Positions 38,920 through 49,026 are shown, counted from the stretch's first letter. The stretch is 64,000 bases of DNA from Bog-473 sp963840435 (GCA_963840435.1 CAWIYY010000020.1:1-64000); one strand, 5' to 3'. The notes: generated by a model from the letters alone, not told the origin. Program-made: numbers and translations.

Positions 38920-40427
38920 GTGGCGGCAGCGTCCTCGTCGTCGACGTCGGCACGTCCGGGGTGCGCGCCGCCATCGTGCGCCCCGATGCCACCGTCGAGC
39001 ACGTGCACTACGCACCGGTCCTGCCGGACACGCCGGCGCCCGGGTTGGTCGAGTTCGATGCGGCGGCCATGGCCGGCGCCGTGCTGGCCGTCGCCCGGGG
39101 CGCACTGGCCGACGGGGGTCCGGTCGACGGCGTCGGCATCGCCAACCAGCGCGCCTCGACCATCGTCTGGGAGAGGGCCACCGGCACGCCGCTGGCGCCG
39201 GGTATCGGTTGGCAGGACCTGCGCACCGTCGGCACCTGCCTCGCCCTCCAGGCCGAGGGCATCCGGCTCGCCCCCAACGCGTCGGCCACCAAGGTCATGG
39301 CCATCCTCGACGACGTCGATCCGGACCGGGCCCGCGCCGAGCGCGGCGAGCTCTGCTTCGGGACGGTCGACAGCTGGGTGGCCTGGGTCCTCTCGGGCGG
39401 CGCCGGCACCGGCACCGGCGCCGGCACGGGCGCCCTGCACGTCACCGACGCCAGCAACGCCGGCGTCACCGCCATGGTCCACCCGGCCACGGTGGACTGG
39501 GACGAGCCTCTGCTCGAGCGCCTGCGCATCCCGCGCCCGGTGCTGCCCCGGATCGTCGACTCGTCGGGCAGCGTCGGCCATGCCGAGGCTCTCGAGGGCG
39601 CACCCCCCATCTGCGGCATCGCCGGCGACCAGCAGGCGTCGCTGGTCGGGCAGGGTTGCACGCTGCCCGGACTGGCCAAGGCCACCTTCGGGACCGGCGG
39701 CATGCTCGATCAGTGCACCGGCAGCACCGGAGCGCCGGCGTCGGCCAGCCGGGGCCGGGCCGGGACCTTCCCCATCGTGGCCTTCCGGGTGGGCGGCCAG
39801 ATCACCTGGGGCACCGAGGCCGTCATGCTCTCGGCCGGCTCGTGCGTCGAATGGCTGCGAGACGACCTCGGCCTCATTGCGTCCTCCAACGAGTCGGCCA
39901 CCGTCGCCGCCCAGTGCGAGACCTCGGGCGACGTGTGGTTCGTGCCCGCCCTGCTCGGTCTGGGCACTCCCGTCTGGGACTTCGGAGCCCGGGGCACCCT
40001 GATCGGCCTGACCCGCGGCTCGGGACGGCCCGAGGTCGTGCGGGCCGTGCTCGAGGGCGTGGCCCACCGGGGGGCCGATCTGGTCGAGGCCTCGGAAACC
40101 GACAGCGGCTATCCGATCGCCGCCCTCCGGGTGGACGGCGGCATGTCGGACAACCCGGTCTTCGTGCAGGCACTGGCCGACGCCATCGGCCGCCCCGTGG
40201 AGATCTCGCCCGTGCTCGAGGCGACCACGCTCGGTGCCGGCCTGCTGGCCGGACTGGCCATCGGCATCTACGGCTCGACCGAGGAGTTGGCCCGGACCTT
40301 CTCCCCACGCCACATCGTCGAGCCGAAAAATGAAGACCTCGGCCGGGCCGCCGCTCGCGAGCGCTGGCTCGCGGCGAGGGCCAAGGCCGAGGCCACCATT
40401 CCCGATCTCTCGGGTCTGTCCTTCTGA
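38916..40427 (+). CDS. FGGY-family kinase, glycerol-kinase-like
   Basis: The 503-residue protein has the FGGY fold marks: VVDVGTSGVRAAIV (phosphate 1), GIANQRASTIVWERATGTPLAPGIGWQDLRT, which is close to the glycerol kinase sequence, GDQQASLVGQGCTLPGLAKATFGTGGM, and VDGGMSDNPVFVQALAD (adenosine). Glycerol is the likeliest substrate given glpD in the operon; the run TGTGAGTGALH at about residue 165 is an unusual low-complexity insert. The GTG start overlaps the preceding stop. Confidence 0.85.
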   Translation: MSGGSVLVVDVGTSGVRAAIVRPDATVEHVHYAPVLPDTPAPGLVEFDAAAMAGAVLAVARGALADGGPVDGVGIANQRASTIVWERATGTPLAPGIGWQDLRTVGTCLALQAEGIRLAPNASATKVMAILDDVDPDRARAERGELCFGTVDSWVAWVLSGGAGTGTGAGTGALHVTDASNAGVTAMVHPATVDWDEPLLERLRIPRPVLPRIVDSSGSVGHAEALEGAPPICGIAGDQQASLVGQGCTLPGLAKATFGTGGMLDQCTGSTGAPASASRGRAGTFPIVAFRVGGQITWGTEAVMLSAGSCVEWLRDDLGLIASSNESATVAAQCETSGDVWFVPALLGLGTPVWDFGARGTLIGLTRGSGRPEVVRAVLEGVAHRGADLVEASETDSGYPIAALRVDGGMSDNPVFVQALADAIGRPVEISPVLEATTLGAGLLAGLAIGIYGSTEELARTFSPRHIVEPKNEDLGRAAARERWLAARAKAEATIPDLSGLSF

Positions 40428-40451
40428 GTCAGCCGTTCCCGGCGACCGCGA

Positions 40452-41516
40452 CTACTGCTTCGAGGGGGCGTGCCGGGGCCGGCGCACCCGCAGGCGGGAG
40501 ACCAGGATCAGTCCGCTCCCGAGCATCAACGCGAGGAGGCCGACGATCCATTCCTTGCCCACCGGCGCACCGGTGAAGGCCAGCGAGGCCGGCGAGGTGG
40601 CCACCGGAGTCGTCGCCGGAGCGGCGGTCGACGCGGGCGACGTGGCCGGCGGCGTGGTCTGCGACGGCGACGTCACCGGCTGCGAGGGCGTGATCGTCGT
40701 GGGTGTGGTGACCGGCGCCGACGCTTGCACGTAGAAGATGCCCACGCCCGCGCCGCCACTCGGCACGGTGACCGGCTCGGTGGCGGAGCTCCCATCGCTC
40801 GTCGGCGTCGACGAGCCGGTGCAGGCGACCAATATGAAGCCCGATGGCGGCGTCGCCGTCATGGTGTAGTCGCCCGCCTTGACGCTGAGCGGCGTGAGCG
40901 GGTTGCCCTGGCTCGCCACGACCTGCGGACCGGTGGCGCTGATGGTGCCGCCCGACTCCTCGGTCTGGGTCGGGTTGCTGTTCTGGCACAGGAAGATGTG
41001 ACCGGCCAGCGTCTGCGTCGGCGGCGCCGCGCAGTTGAGGTCGGCGATGCTGGCCGTCCCCACGTCGGTCCCCTGGTGCCCGTCGGACCACGTGCTCGCA
41101 ATGCGCATCGTCAGGTTGGTCGTGGGGAATCCGGCCGGCAGGGTCTGGATGATCTTGACGTTCGACCAATCCGCCTGCGGCGTGCCCGCAGGGGTGAGGG
41201 CGATGGAGTAGGTCTGCGCGCTCAACGAGCCGAGGCCGCCGGTCACATGCGTGACGCTCCCGGTCTCGGTCAGGAAGTAGTCGTTGGAGATGGTCCACGT
41301 GACGACGTAGCCCGTCCCGAGGGGCGAGGCACAGGCAGACGTGCCGCTCACCAAGTTGTCGTGCGCGAACGACGGCGTGGCAAACGCCACCAGGCCGACG
41401 AGCGTGAGCACTGACGCCAGGGCACCCAAGACGCTTCGACGCGCTCGCGTCGACCAACGACCGGCGCTGTGTGCACCGCCGCGCGTGGACTTCGGGCTCA
41501 ACCAATTCGGACGCAT
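40452..41516 (-). CDS. Secreted surface protein with LAFTG sorting signal
   Basis: A signal peptide (RRSVLGALASVLTLVGLVAFATPSFA, cleavage after about residue 51) leads to two beta-rich extracellular segments and a Pro/Thr/Ser-rich wall-spanning stretch. A C-terminal LAFTG motif (about residues 312-316) is followed by a hydrophobic helix and a basic tail (RLRVRRPRH). LAxTG is the motif expected for actinobacterial class E sortases, so the protein is probably anchored to peptidoglycan; no sortase gene is in the window. The ATG at 41516 has a GGAAGGAA upstream and fits the signal peptide better than the longer frame. Confidence 0.78.
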   Translation of the reverse strand: MRPNWLSPKSTRGGAHSAGRWSTRARRSVLGALASVLTLVGLVAFATPSFAHDNLVSGTSACASPLGTGYVVTWTISNDYFLTETGSVTHVTGGLGSLSAQTYSIALTPAGTPQADWSNVKIIQTLPAGFPTTNLTMRIASTWSDGHQGTDVGTASIADLNCAAPPTQTLAGHIFLCQNSNPTQTEESGGTISATGPQVVASQGNPLTPLSVKAGDYTMTATPPSGFILVACTGSSTPTSDGSSATEPVTVPSGGAGVGIFYVQASAPVTTPTTITPSQPVTSPSQTTPPATSPASTAAPATTPVATSPASLAFTGAPVGKEWIVGLLALMLGSGLILVSRLRVRRPRHAPSKQ

Positions 41517-41875
41517 GCCGGGGGGTTCCTTCCTTCGTTCGCCAAACAAGACCCACCTGAAGGGTGGTCGCCAAGAGGGCCTTCAGTGCGGCATTGTAGG
41601 CATCCTAAACGCAACAAAGCCACAATTTGGCTAAAGGGGTGAAAGAAAGCGGCCGATATGGGCGCCCCCGTTCGGCGGAGCGTGGGTGCGAGGCACGCAC
41701 GACCGCATCACTCGACGCTGCGCGCGCCGAAGATAAGCCGGTTCTCGCAACGCCAGTAGGGCCGTTCGGCCCTATTCCGAAGGCAGGCCGGAGAGCCCGG
41801 CGCGCACGAGCGCGCGGCCGCCCCAGGAGTGCATCCCAGGCACCCGCGACTGGGTACGCACGAGTGCCGGGGCCC
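41517..41875. other. Intergenic region with perfect hairpin
   Basis: 359 bases separate the surface-protein gene from the ferredoxin-reductase gene (both minus strand). A perfect 18-base palindrome TAGGGCCGTTCGGCCCTA lies at 41757-41774, about 100 bases past the reductase stop. It lacks a T-run, so it would be an atypical terminator. AT-richer sequence at 41590-41640 probably holds the surface-protein promoter. No ORF is supported. Confidence 0.4.
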
Positions 41876-43120
41876 TCACGACTGGTGGGCCAAGGCCTCC
41901 TGCCAACTGCTGCCGTGTTGGAGCAGTGGCCGGTACAGCATGAGTTGGCGCGGCCGTCCGATGGCCATCACCGCGCTGAGCCGGTCGTCGCGCCCGAAGA
42001 GGGCGACGAACTTGCCCTCCTCGAACGAGCCGTCGACCAGCTTCACCTCGTCGCTCCCCCGCGGACTCCCGATCACCTGGAAGCGGACGCCGTACTGGTC
42101 CGACCAGAAATAGGGAACGGGAGTGAAAGAAGTTGCGTCGGAACGTCCGGCCAGCAGGTTGCGCGCCGCGGCGACGCCGGCTTCGGCCGCCAGGTTCCAG
42201 TGCTCAATCCGGATCATCTCCTCGGACCCGTCGTGCCGCCAGGCCCAGCGGGCCACGTCGCCCGCCGCCACCACTCCGTCCGCCGCGAACAACCGGTCGT
42301 CGCACGCCACTCCGTTCTCGAGGGTGAGGCCCGAGTCCTCCAACCACCCCGTCTCGGGGACGACGCCGATGCCGACCACCACCACGTCGGCCGCCAGCAC
42401 CTCACCGCCGTCGAGCTCCACCTCGAGGCCCCCGCCCTGAGCCGCCCGGCGCACGGCGCCCACCGCAACGCCCGTGCGCAGGTCGACTCCGTGCGCCCCG
42501 TGCAGCGAGCCGCAGTGCGCCCCGATCTCGGGGCCGAGGATGGGCTGGAGCGGGATGGCCAGGGCCTCGAGCACGGTCACCCTGCAACCCAGGGTGGCGC
42601 AGGTGGACGCCACCTCGGCCCCGATGAAGCCGGCGCCGATGACGATCACCCGCGCCGCCTCGGCGGCCGTGACCGCGGCCCGCAACGCCAGTGCGTCGTC
42701 CAGCGTGCGCAGGGTGAAGAGGCCGTCGGCCTGGCCCAGATCCTCGGTCCCGGGGAGCCGGCGGGGCACCGCTCCGGTGGTGATGACGAGCCCGTCGCCG
42801 CGCAGCTCGGTGCCGTCCTCGAGCGTGACCGTGCGCGTCGCCGCGTCGAGCGCCGTGGCCCGCCGGCCGAGCACTTCGTGCACGAGCAGCTCGCTCGAGC
42901 GCCGCCTGTCGGCCAGCACGGCCTTCTCGGGCGGCCACGTCCCGGCGAGAACCTGCTTGGAGAGGGGCGGCCGGTCGTAGGGCAGGTGGCGCTCCCCGCC
43001 CACGAGCGAGATCGTCCCCTCGTAGCCGTCGGTGCGCAGCGTCTCGACGGCGCGCCAGCCGGCCAGGGACGCGCCGACGACGATGACCGTGCTCTCGGCG
43101 TGCAGCTGTTCGTTCGTCAC
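41876..43120 (-). CDS. NAD(P)/FAD-dependent ferredoxin reductase
   Basis: Two Rossmann loops are present, VIVVGASLAGWRAVETL for FAD near residue 12 and VIVIGAGFIGAEVAS for NAD(P) near residue 157. PYDRPPLSKQVLAG, VITTGAVPRRLPG and DGVVAAGDVARW are typical of rubredoxin/rhodocoxin/putidaredoxin-type reductases. Such enzymes feed electrons from NAD(P)H to a ferredoxin and a P450 or dioxygenase. No partner gene is near. The start is GTG, 17 bases after the MBL gene stop. Confidence 0.87.
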   Translation of the reverse strand: MTNEQLHAESTVIVVGASLAGWRAVETLRTDGYEGTISLVGGERHLPYDRPPLSKQVLAGTWPPEKAVLADRRRSSELLVHEVLGRRATALDAATRTVTLEDGTELRGDGLVITTGAVPRRLPGTEDLGQADGLFTLRTLDDALALRAAVTAAEAARVIVIGAGFIGAEVASTCATLGCRVTVLEALAIPLQPILGPEIGAHCGSLHGAHGVDLRTGVAVGAVRRAAQGGGLEVELDGGEVLAADVVVVGIGVVPETGWLEDSGLTLENGVACDDRLFAADGVVAAGDVARWAWRHDGSEEMIRIEHWNLAAEAGVAAARNLLAGRSDATSFTPVPYFWSDQYGVRFQVIGSPRGSDEVKLVDGSFEEGKFVALFGRDDRLSAVMAIGRPRQLMLYRPLLQHGSSWQEALAHQS

Positions 43121-43137
43121 GGCCTACTTCGTAGTCG

Positions 43138-43863
43138 TCAGAACCCGAACATCGCCATCCACTCCTCGGCGGAGCGGGGCTTGAAGACGTAATTCCACTT
43201 CCGGGTCTCCCCCATGGAGGCCGACGGATCGGCCGAGTAGAGATGGCCCGGGAAGAGGATGGCTTCGTCGGGCACGCGGGCCAGCCGGGTGTGGATCGAC
43301 TCGTACATGGCCAGCGGGTCCGAGCCCGGGAAGTCGGTGCGCCCGCAGCCCTCGAGGAAGAGGGTGTCGCCGGCCACGAGCCGGCCGTCGACCAGGAAGC
43401 ACTGGCTGCCCGGCGTGTGCCCCGGCGTGTGGATGAGCTCGATGGCCACCTCGCCCACCCGCACCACGTCGCCGCTGTCGTGGCCGACCAGATCGCTCGC
43501 GCCGACGCCGGTGGTGCGCTCGACCCAGGGCAGCTCGTCGTTCTGCACGTGCACCGGCACCTGGGCCAGGTCGAGCAGCGTGCTGATGCCCTCGAGCGAC
43601 CAGCCGCCCATCTGCCCGCCGAGATGGTCGGGATGGAAGTGCGTGCCCAGCACGCCGGTGAGGCGCATGCCGTCGGCCGCCACGATGTCGAGCAGGTCCG
43701 CCACGTTGTAGGCCGGGTCGACCACCACCGCCTCCCCCGTCTCCCGGTCACCGATCAGGTAGGCGAAGTTGACCATCTGCCTGGCCATCACGTCGCCGTG
43801 CGCGAAGTCGCGCCCCGAGAGCAACTGCTTGAAGTAGACCCGGTCGCCCGCGGCGTCACCCAT
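43138..43863 (-). CDS. MBL-fold metallo-hydrolase
   Basis: The 241-residue protein has the metallo-beta-lactamase metal motif THFHPDHLGG (HxHxDH), then HTPGHTPGSQCF, GDTLF and a late FPGHLYS, in the order of glyoxalase II and persulfide-dioxygenase-like hydrolases. YFKQLLSGRDFAHGD at the N-terminus is typical of the glyoxalase-II-like actinobacterial group. The ATG at 43863 is chosen because AGGAGGGG sits 6 bases upstream; an ATG nine codons earlier lies inside xseB. It overlaps xseB by 8 bases. Confidence 0.85.
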   Translation of the reverse strand: MGDAAGDRVYFKQLLSGRDFAHGDVMARQMVNFAYLIGDRETGEAVVVDPAYNVADLLDIVAADGMRLTGVLGTHFHPDHLGGQMGGWSLEGISTLLDLAQVPVHVQNDELPWVERTTGVGASDLVGHDSGDVVRVGEVAIELIHTPGHTPGSQCFLVDGRLVAGDTLFLEGCGRTDFPGSDPLAMYESIHTRLARVPDEAILFPGHLYSADPSASMGETRKWNYVFKPRSAEEWMAMFGF

Positions 43864-44128
43864 CTGCGTCCCCTCCTGCTGCCGCTTCATGGGCCAGGGT
43901 CTCGAGCCGCGGCACCAGCTCCTCGACCTGCGCCCGGGTCTGGCGCAACCGCTTGTCCAGCTCGTCGATCAGGGCGGTGGCCCGCTCCAAGCGGGCCACC
44001 AGCACGTCGACGTCCACCTCACGCTGGTCGAAGAAGGAGACGATCGCATCGAGCTCGCGGCTCGCCTCCGTATAACTGAGCGTCTCCACCGGCACGGCGT
44101 CGGTGGTCGCGTCGGCTGCAGCACTCAC
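43856..44128 (-). CDS. xseB: Exodeoxyribonuclease VII small subunit
   Basis: The 90-residue protein matches XseB: TLSYTEASRELDAIVSFFDQREVDVDVLVARLERATALIDELDKRLRQ, a helical hairpin that binds the large subunit. The GTG start overlaps the xseA stop as GTGA and has AAGGAGAG before it. Because of the frameshift in xseA the two reading frames appear fused in the raw sequence, but the genes are separate. Confidence 0.9.
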   Translation of the reverse strand: MSAAADATTDAVPVETLSYTEASRELDAIVSFFDQREVDVDVLVARLERATALIDELDKRLRQTRAQVEELVPRLETLAHEAAAGGDADG

Positions 44129-45751
44129 GGTGTCTCTCCTTCTTCTGTCCCGCCCGCAGCGACACGGGTGGACTCGACCCGGCTCTGCACGGAACCGTCG
44201 GCGAAGCGGGTCACGATCTCGTCGCCGGGGCCGACCGACCCCGCTCCGCGCACCAGCGAGCCGTCGGGCCGCACGGTCAGGCTGTAGCCCGCGTTCGAGC
44301 TGGCGCTCGACGTCGTAGGCGTCGAGCAACCGGCGCAGCGAGCGCACCCGCTCCTCGGAACGGTCGAGGTGCCCGCCCGGGGCAGAGACCAGTCGGGCCG
44401 CCCGGGTGCGCACCGAGCCCTCGCAGCCGTCGAGCGCGGCGGGCGCCCGCCGGGCCAAGGAGGTCGCCTTGTTGCCCAGGCGCTCTGCGTGCGTGCGCAG
44501 CTGGTGCCGGGCCGCCGCCGCCACGCGGCCGCGAGCCTGCGCGTCGCGCCCCTCGGCGTCGGCCAGGAACGCCGGGACGCGCCGGGCCAGGGCGTCGGCC
44601 GGGGCCGCCACGTGCGCGCTCCACCACTGGCGGGTGGCCACCGCGATGGCGTGCCCGCACTCGGTCGGCGTGATGCAGGTCCGGGCCGACACGATGTCGG
44701 CCACGGTCTCGTCGCCCGTGTGCCCGATGCCGGTGAAGACCGGCTTGGCCGCCGTGGCCACGGCGCGGGCGACGATCTCGCTCTCGAACGCGGCCAGGTC
44801 CGCTCTCGATCCGCCGCCCCGCACCAGGGCGATGACGTCGCAGTCGCTCCGGCTCAAGAAGCGCAGGGCCCGGGCGATGGCCGCCGGGGCGTGGGTCCCC
44901 TGCACGGGCACCGGGACGAAGGAGACACGGAAGCCGAAGCCCGACTCGGTCAGGCGGCCGAGGAAGTCGTTGTATCCCTCGGTGCCCGGGCTGGCCACCA
45001 ACCCGATGTGCATCGTGACTTCGGGCACGGGCAGGGCGGCGTTGGCCCGCAGCAGGCCCTCGGACTCGAGCTTGCGCAGCAGTGCGGCGCGCTGAGCCGC
45101 CATCCGCCCCAGGATGGCCGTGACGTCGATCTCGACCAGGACGAGGCTGAGCTCACCCTTGGCCCGGTACAGATCGAGCGAGCCGCGCAGGACCACGATC
45201 ATGCCCTCGGCCAGCTCGATGCCCTCCTTGGCCAACGTGTGCCGCAGCGGGGCCCACGTGGTGCGCCAGCACTTCACGTTCAGGGTGGGCACGCCGCCCC
45301 GCCCCCGCGGCCCCGAGCGCCCGGCGCTGTCGTCGGGGTCGGTGAGCTCGAGGTAGAGGTGGCCCGAGCGGTGGTCGGAGAGGTGGTGGATCTCCCCGCG
45401 AACCCAGAGCTGGTGGGTGCGCGGGAAGGCCCGGGCCAGGGCCTGCTCGACCTGCTCGTAGAGACCCCCAATAGAGAGGACGTCGGGATGGGTGTCGCGA
45501 TGGAGCTCCGGGTCGTACCCCGCGCTGCCCCCGGACTCCGCCCCGGGGTCGGGACGGGTGCCGCCGGACCGGGCCCGGCGTTCCGCCGCGGCCACCCGCG
45601 CCGCCAGGCGCTGGGAGACCGTTTCGGGCGCGCTCTGAGCCGGGGCTGCGGCGCCGGAGGGAGCCGGCGGTTCCTGATCCCCACGGGGCGCCACCCGGGG
45701 GGCCTCGGGCGGGGTCTCTGGGTCGAAGAGCTGGTTGGCGCCGCCGGACAT
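44125..45751 (-). CDS. xseA: Exodeoxyribonuclease VII large subunit (frameshifted near C-terminus)
   Basis: XseA with XseB degrades single-stranded DNA. After a Pro/Ala-rich N-terminal extension of about 75 residues, the OB-fold (LWVRGEIHHLSDHRSGHLYLEL) and catalytic domain follow, with GLVASPGTEGYNDFL, LVRGGGSRADLAAFE, FTGIGHTGDETVADIVS and a coiled-coil. One extra G in the minus strand at 44,286-44,293 breaks the last 55 codons, which otherwise read ERGYSLTVRPDGSLVR to a TGA overlapping xseB. The gene is divergent from rnpB. Confidence 0.9.
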
Positions 45752-45810
45752 CGAAGTCCACCCTACCGAGATGGTGTGCCCGGCCCGGGCCCGGTGCCAG
45801 ACTGGTGGCG

Positions 45811-46184
<374 letters not shown>

Positions 46185-46424
46185 ACCTGTGGTCACAGAG
46201 CCACCGGAGGGACGCGACACAAATGTGACACGCGGTGAAAGATCATCGTGCGGGGGGCGGATCCGCGACGCCCTGAACGCCTCCTCCCGCTCATCATGTA
46301 TTGCGAACGCTGTGATCGGGCTCTTCTCGATTGCACCCATCACCTCGAGCGCCGCAGAGTGCGTGTGTTTCGGCCCTGTTCGTGCGTAACCGCCCCAGTT
46401 GCGACACCTTCCCTCGGAGGACCC

Positions 46425-47264
46425 ATGAATCTGCGCCACAGCGAACGACACCGGAACATCCTGCGGTCCCTCAGGCTGGTCACGTGCGCCGCGATGGTGG
46501 CGACCGCCGCCGTCACCCTGCTCGTGAACTCTGCCGGGGCGACCACGGGGCGCAGTGTCGACGCACTCCACCAACGAGGCACCTCGAGCTCCCCGATCGA
46601 CGGCGCGTGGGACGGCACCTACACCTGCGGAGGCTCGGCGCGGGGTCTCCACCTCCAGATCAAAGGCCCTTCAACGGCTCTCACCGCCGATTTCGTTTTC
46701 TATCCGATTTCTCCGTCGATACTGCCCGGCGAGTATTCGATGACGGGCACCTACGCCTCAGCGACCTCGATCACCTTGAACCCGAACGCATGGATCATTC
46801 AACCGGGGACCTATTCGATGGTCGGGCTCAATGGATCCCTCTCGGGAGATACCTTCAGCGGGACGGCCCAAGGGTGCGGCACCTTCTCTGTCACCAAAGC
46901 GACGACCACCCCGTCGCGCGCCAAACTCATCGGCACCTGGAAGGGCTCGTATCTCGGGTGCCAACAGGGTCCGACCGCGCTCACGCTCCTTGTGCGTAAC
47001 GACGGCTCGTCTGGGGACGAACTCTCTGCCACCTTCAAGTTCTCTGCCCTCAAGACCAATCCGGGGGTTCCCAACGGCAGCTTCAAGGTGACTGGATTCG
47101 TTTTCCCAAACTGGGCTGTCCTCATCGGCACAACGTGGATCCATCACCCGGGCAGCTATCAAATCGTCAGCCTTGTGGGTGCCCCACCAGCGGCGAAGAA
47201 ATGGACCGGTATGGTGCCGAGCTGTTCGACCTTCTCGTTGAAACGCACGTCGACGACACCGTGA
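46425..47264 (+). CDS. Secreted protein with two tandem beta-rich domains
   Basis: A signal peptide (LVTCAAMVATAAVTLLVNSAGA, about residues 18-39) precedes two related segments of about 100 residues. Each begins GxWxGxYxC/G, runs through ALTxxF and SFK/YSMTG patterns and ends GCGTFSVTK or SCSTFSLKR with a paired cysteine. I know no family name for it. The ATG has CGGAGG five bases upstream, which decides the start against a longer frame. It is the first gene after rnpB in the block bounded by rnpB-end repeats. Confidence 0.65.
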   Translation: MNLRHSERHRNILRSLRLVTCAAMVATAAVTLLVNSAGATTGRSVDALHQRGTSSSPIDGAWDGTYTCGGSARGLHLQIKGPSTALTADFVFYPISPSILPGEYSMTGTYASATSITLNPNAWIIQPGTYSMVGLNGSLSGDTFSGTAQGCGTFSVTKATTTPSRAKLIGTWKGSYLGCQQGPTALTLLVRNDGSSGDELSATFKFSALKTNPGVPNGSFKVTGFVFPNWAVLIGTTWIHHPGSYQIVSLVGAPPAAKKWTGMVPSCSTFSLKRTSTTP

Positions 47265-47531
47265 ACACATCGACGGTCTGACAGGGCCTCGCCAGTTCGG
47301 CTGCCACCATGAGGCAACGCCCAACCGTGGGCCTTGTGGAGCGCTCTTCGCAGTATTCGAAATGACGGCGGCCCGGTCGGAGCCCGGACACGGCAGACGG
47401 CAGACGGCCGGGCCACGCCATGGATAGGGTCAGGCGGTGGCTAGAGAACCTGTTGGGGGGTCGGGGCAACCCATGACCCATCGAGCGGCGTGCGACCCGG
47501 TCGGAGCGGCGCAGCACACCTTCAGCGCGTG

Positions 47532-48767
47532 ATGACGGAGAACGGTCCGACGACAGCACGCATCGGCGTGATCGGTGCCGGCATCGTCGGCCTCGCGGTG
47601 GCCCGCCGACTGCTGCAGGCGACTGCTGTCGAGGTGACGGTGATCGACAAGGAATCCACGGTCGCGGCCCACCAGACCAGCCACAACAGCAATGTTGTCC
47701 ACTCGGGCGTCTACTACCCTCCGGGGTCACTCAAATCCACGTTGTGCCGACGCGGGGGCGCACTCCTCCGTGCCTACTGTGCCGAGCGGCAGCTCCCGTA
47801 CGAAGTGCTCGGCAAAGTGATCGTCGCCCTCCGCGAGGACGAACTCCCACACTTGTCCGAACTGGCCAATCGAGCGAAGGCCAACGGTATCGCTGGCTCG
47901 CGCGTGATCGACGCAGCAGAGCTTCGTGACCGCGAGCCACACGTTCGGGGACTGTCGGCACTGTTGATCCCCGAAACGGCGGTCGTCGATTTTCGTCGCA
48001 TTGCCGAAGAGCTCGCCGCCGATGTCGTACGGTCCGGCGGCGAGGTGATCCTCGGGCACCCAGTCAGGGAGATCCACGACGAGCGCAACGCGGTTCGCGT
48101 CGCAACCGACGTCGACGAGCGGATCTTCGACCATCTCGTCGTCTGCGCCGGCCTCCAGTCGTCGCAGGTGGCTCGCATGGTCGGGGCGCCCAGCGATCCC
48201 GAGATCATCCCGTTCCGGGGGGAGTACTACGAGATCACACCGGAACGAACGTCGCTCATTCGCGGTCTCGTCTATCCGGTCCCGGATCCGCGCTATCCGT
48301 TTCTTGGAGTTCATTTCACTCGAGGCCTCGACGGCAACGTCCACGTCGGGCCCAACGCCGTTCTGGCCCTCTCCCAGGAGGGGTATGGCTGGAGCGACAT
48401 ACGGGTACGAGACCTCTGGCGCACGGCCCGATATCCGGGAATGCGCAAGATGGCGCGTCAGCACTGGCGAATGGGCGTTCGCGAGGTCTGTGGTTCAGTG
48501 AGCTCTTCGGTCTTCCTGCGTCGTGCCCGAGCCTACGTGCCCGACCTGAATCGGACAGACCTCGTTCGTTCCGGAACGGGAGTGCGCGCGCAGGCGCTTT
48601 CGCGCGACGGACGCCTCGTCGACGATTTCGTCATTGACCATCAGCCGCGACTCACCTTGGTACGCAACGCACCGTCGCCGGCGGCGACCGCATCCCTGGC
48701 CATCGCGGAACACATCATCGGTGAGATGGCCGACAATGACCAATCGTTTGCTGGTCGGATCCGATAA
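47532..48767 (+). CDS. lhgO: L-2-hydroxyglutarate oxidase-like FAD enzyme
   Basis: The enzyme of this family oxidises L-2-hydroxyglutarate to 2-oxoglutarate, passing electrons to the quinone pool. IGVIGAGIVGLAVARRLLQ is the FAD loop; HQTSHNSNVVHSGVYYPPGSLK is the strong LhgO signature; IPFRGEYYEI, VYPVPDPRYPFLGVHFT and HVGPNAVLAL follow. The 411-codon length is right. ATG at 47532 is preferred over the longer frame. In the glycan context it could act on a related hydroxy acid, but the match to LhgO is good. Confidence 0.87.
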   Translation: MTENGPTTARIGVIGAGIVGLAVARRLLQATAVEVTVIDKESTVAAHQTSHNSNVVHSGVYYPPGSLKSTLCRRGGALLRAYCAERQLPYEVLGKVIVALREDELPHLSELANRAKANGIAGSRVIDAAELRDREPHVRGLSALLIPETAVVDFRRIAEELAADVVRSGGEVILGHPVREIHDERNAVRVATDVDERIFDHLVVCAGLQSSQVARMVGAPSDPEIIPFRGEYYEITPERTSLIRGLVYPVPDPRYPFLGVHFTRGLDGNVHVGPNAVLALSQEGYGWSDIRVRDLWRTARYPGMRKMARQHWRMGVREVCGSVSSSVFLRRARAYVPDLNRTDLVRSGTGVRAQALSRDGRLVDDFVIDHQPRLTLVRNAPSPAATASLAIAEHIIGEMADNDQSFAGRIR

Positions 48768-48992
48768 CCCAGAGGCCGCTGCACGCGCCCTGAGGTGGAC
48801 GGCGATGTCACCAACATCCGATTGCGCAACCATGGAGACGACTCCCACCTGCGCCCGCCGACAAGCCCGGTCCTCGATCGGTTCCTCATGACAACGGCGA
48901 CGACCCGCGAATGTCGTGTCGGAGCCATCAGCGGGGACGCAGATCGCAGCGTGCGCTGAACCTGTAAACCCAGGTAAGGGGCTCGCCGCCCG

Positions 48993-49026
48993 CAGAGTCC
49001 CACCTGCAGGCCGGCTCACCGTCACC
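48993..49026 (+). repeat. rnpB 3'-end repeat, copy 2
   Basis: Matches the rnpB 3' end (46154-46187) at 31 of 34 positions with no gap. Upstream, CCCAGGTA and following bases (from about 48969) also resemble the rnpB stretch at about 46097, as if an intervening hairpin had been lost. It ends 33 bases before the methyltransferase ATG. Confidence 0.75.

Noticed and set aside
37177..39105. 642-codon minus-strand frame opposite the glycerol operon
   Set aside because: Antisense shadow of three strongly conserved genes.
46248..46424. N-terminal extension of the secreted protein with CERCDRALLDC
   Set aside because: A strong Shine-Dalgarno and signal peptide start at 46425; the upstream cysteines are probably chance.
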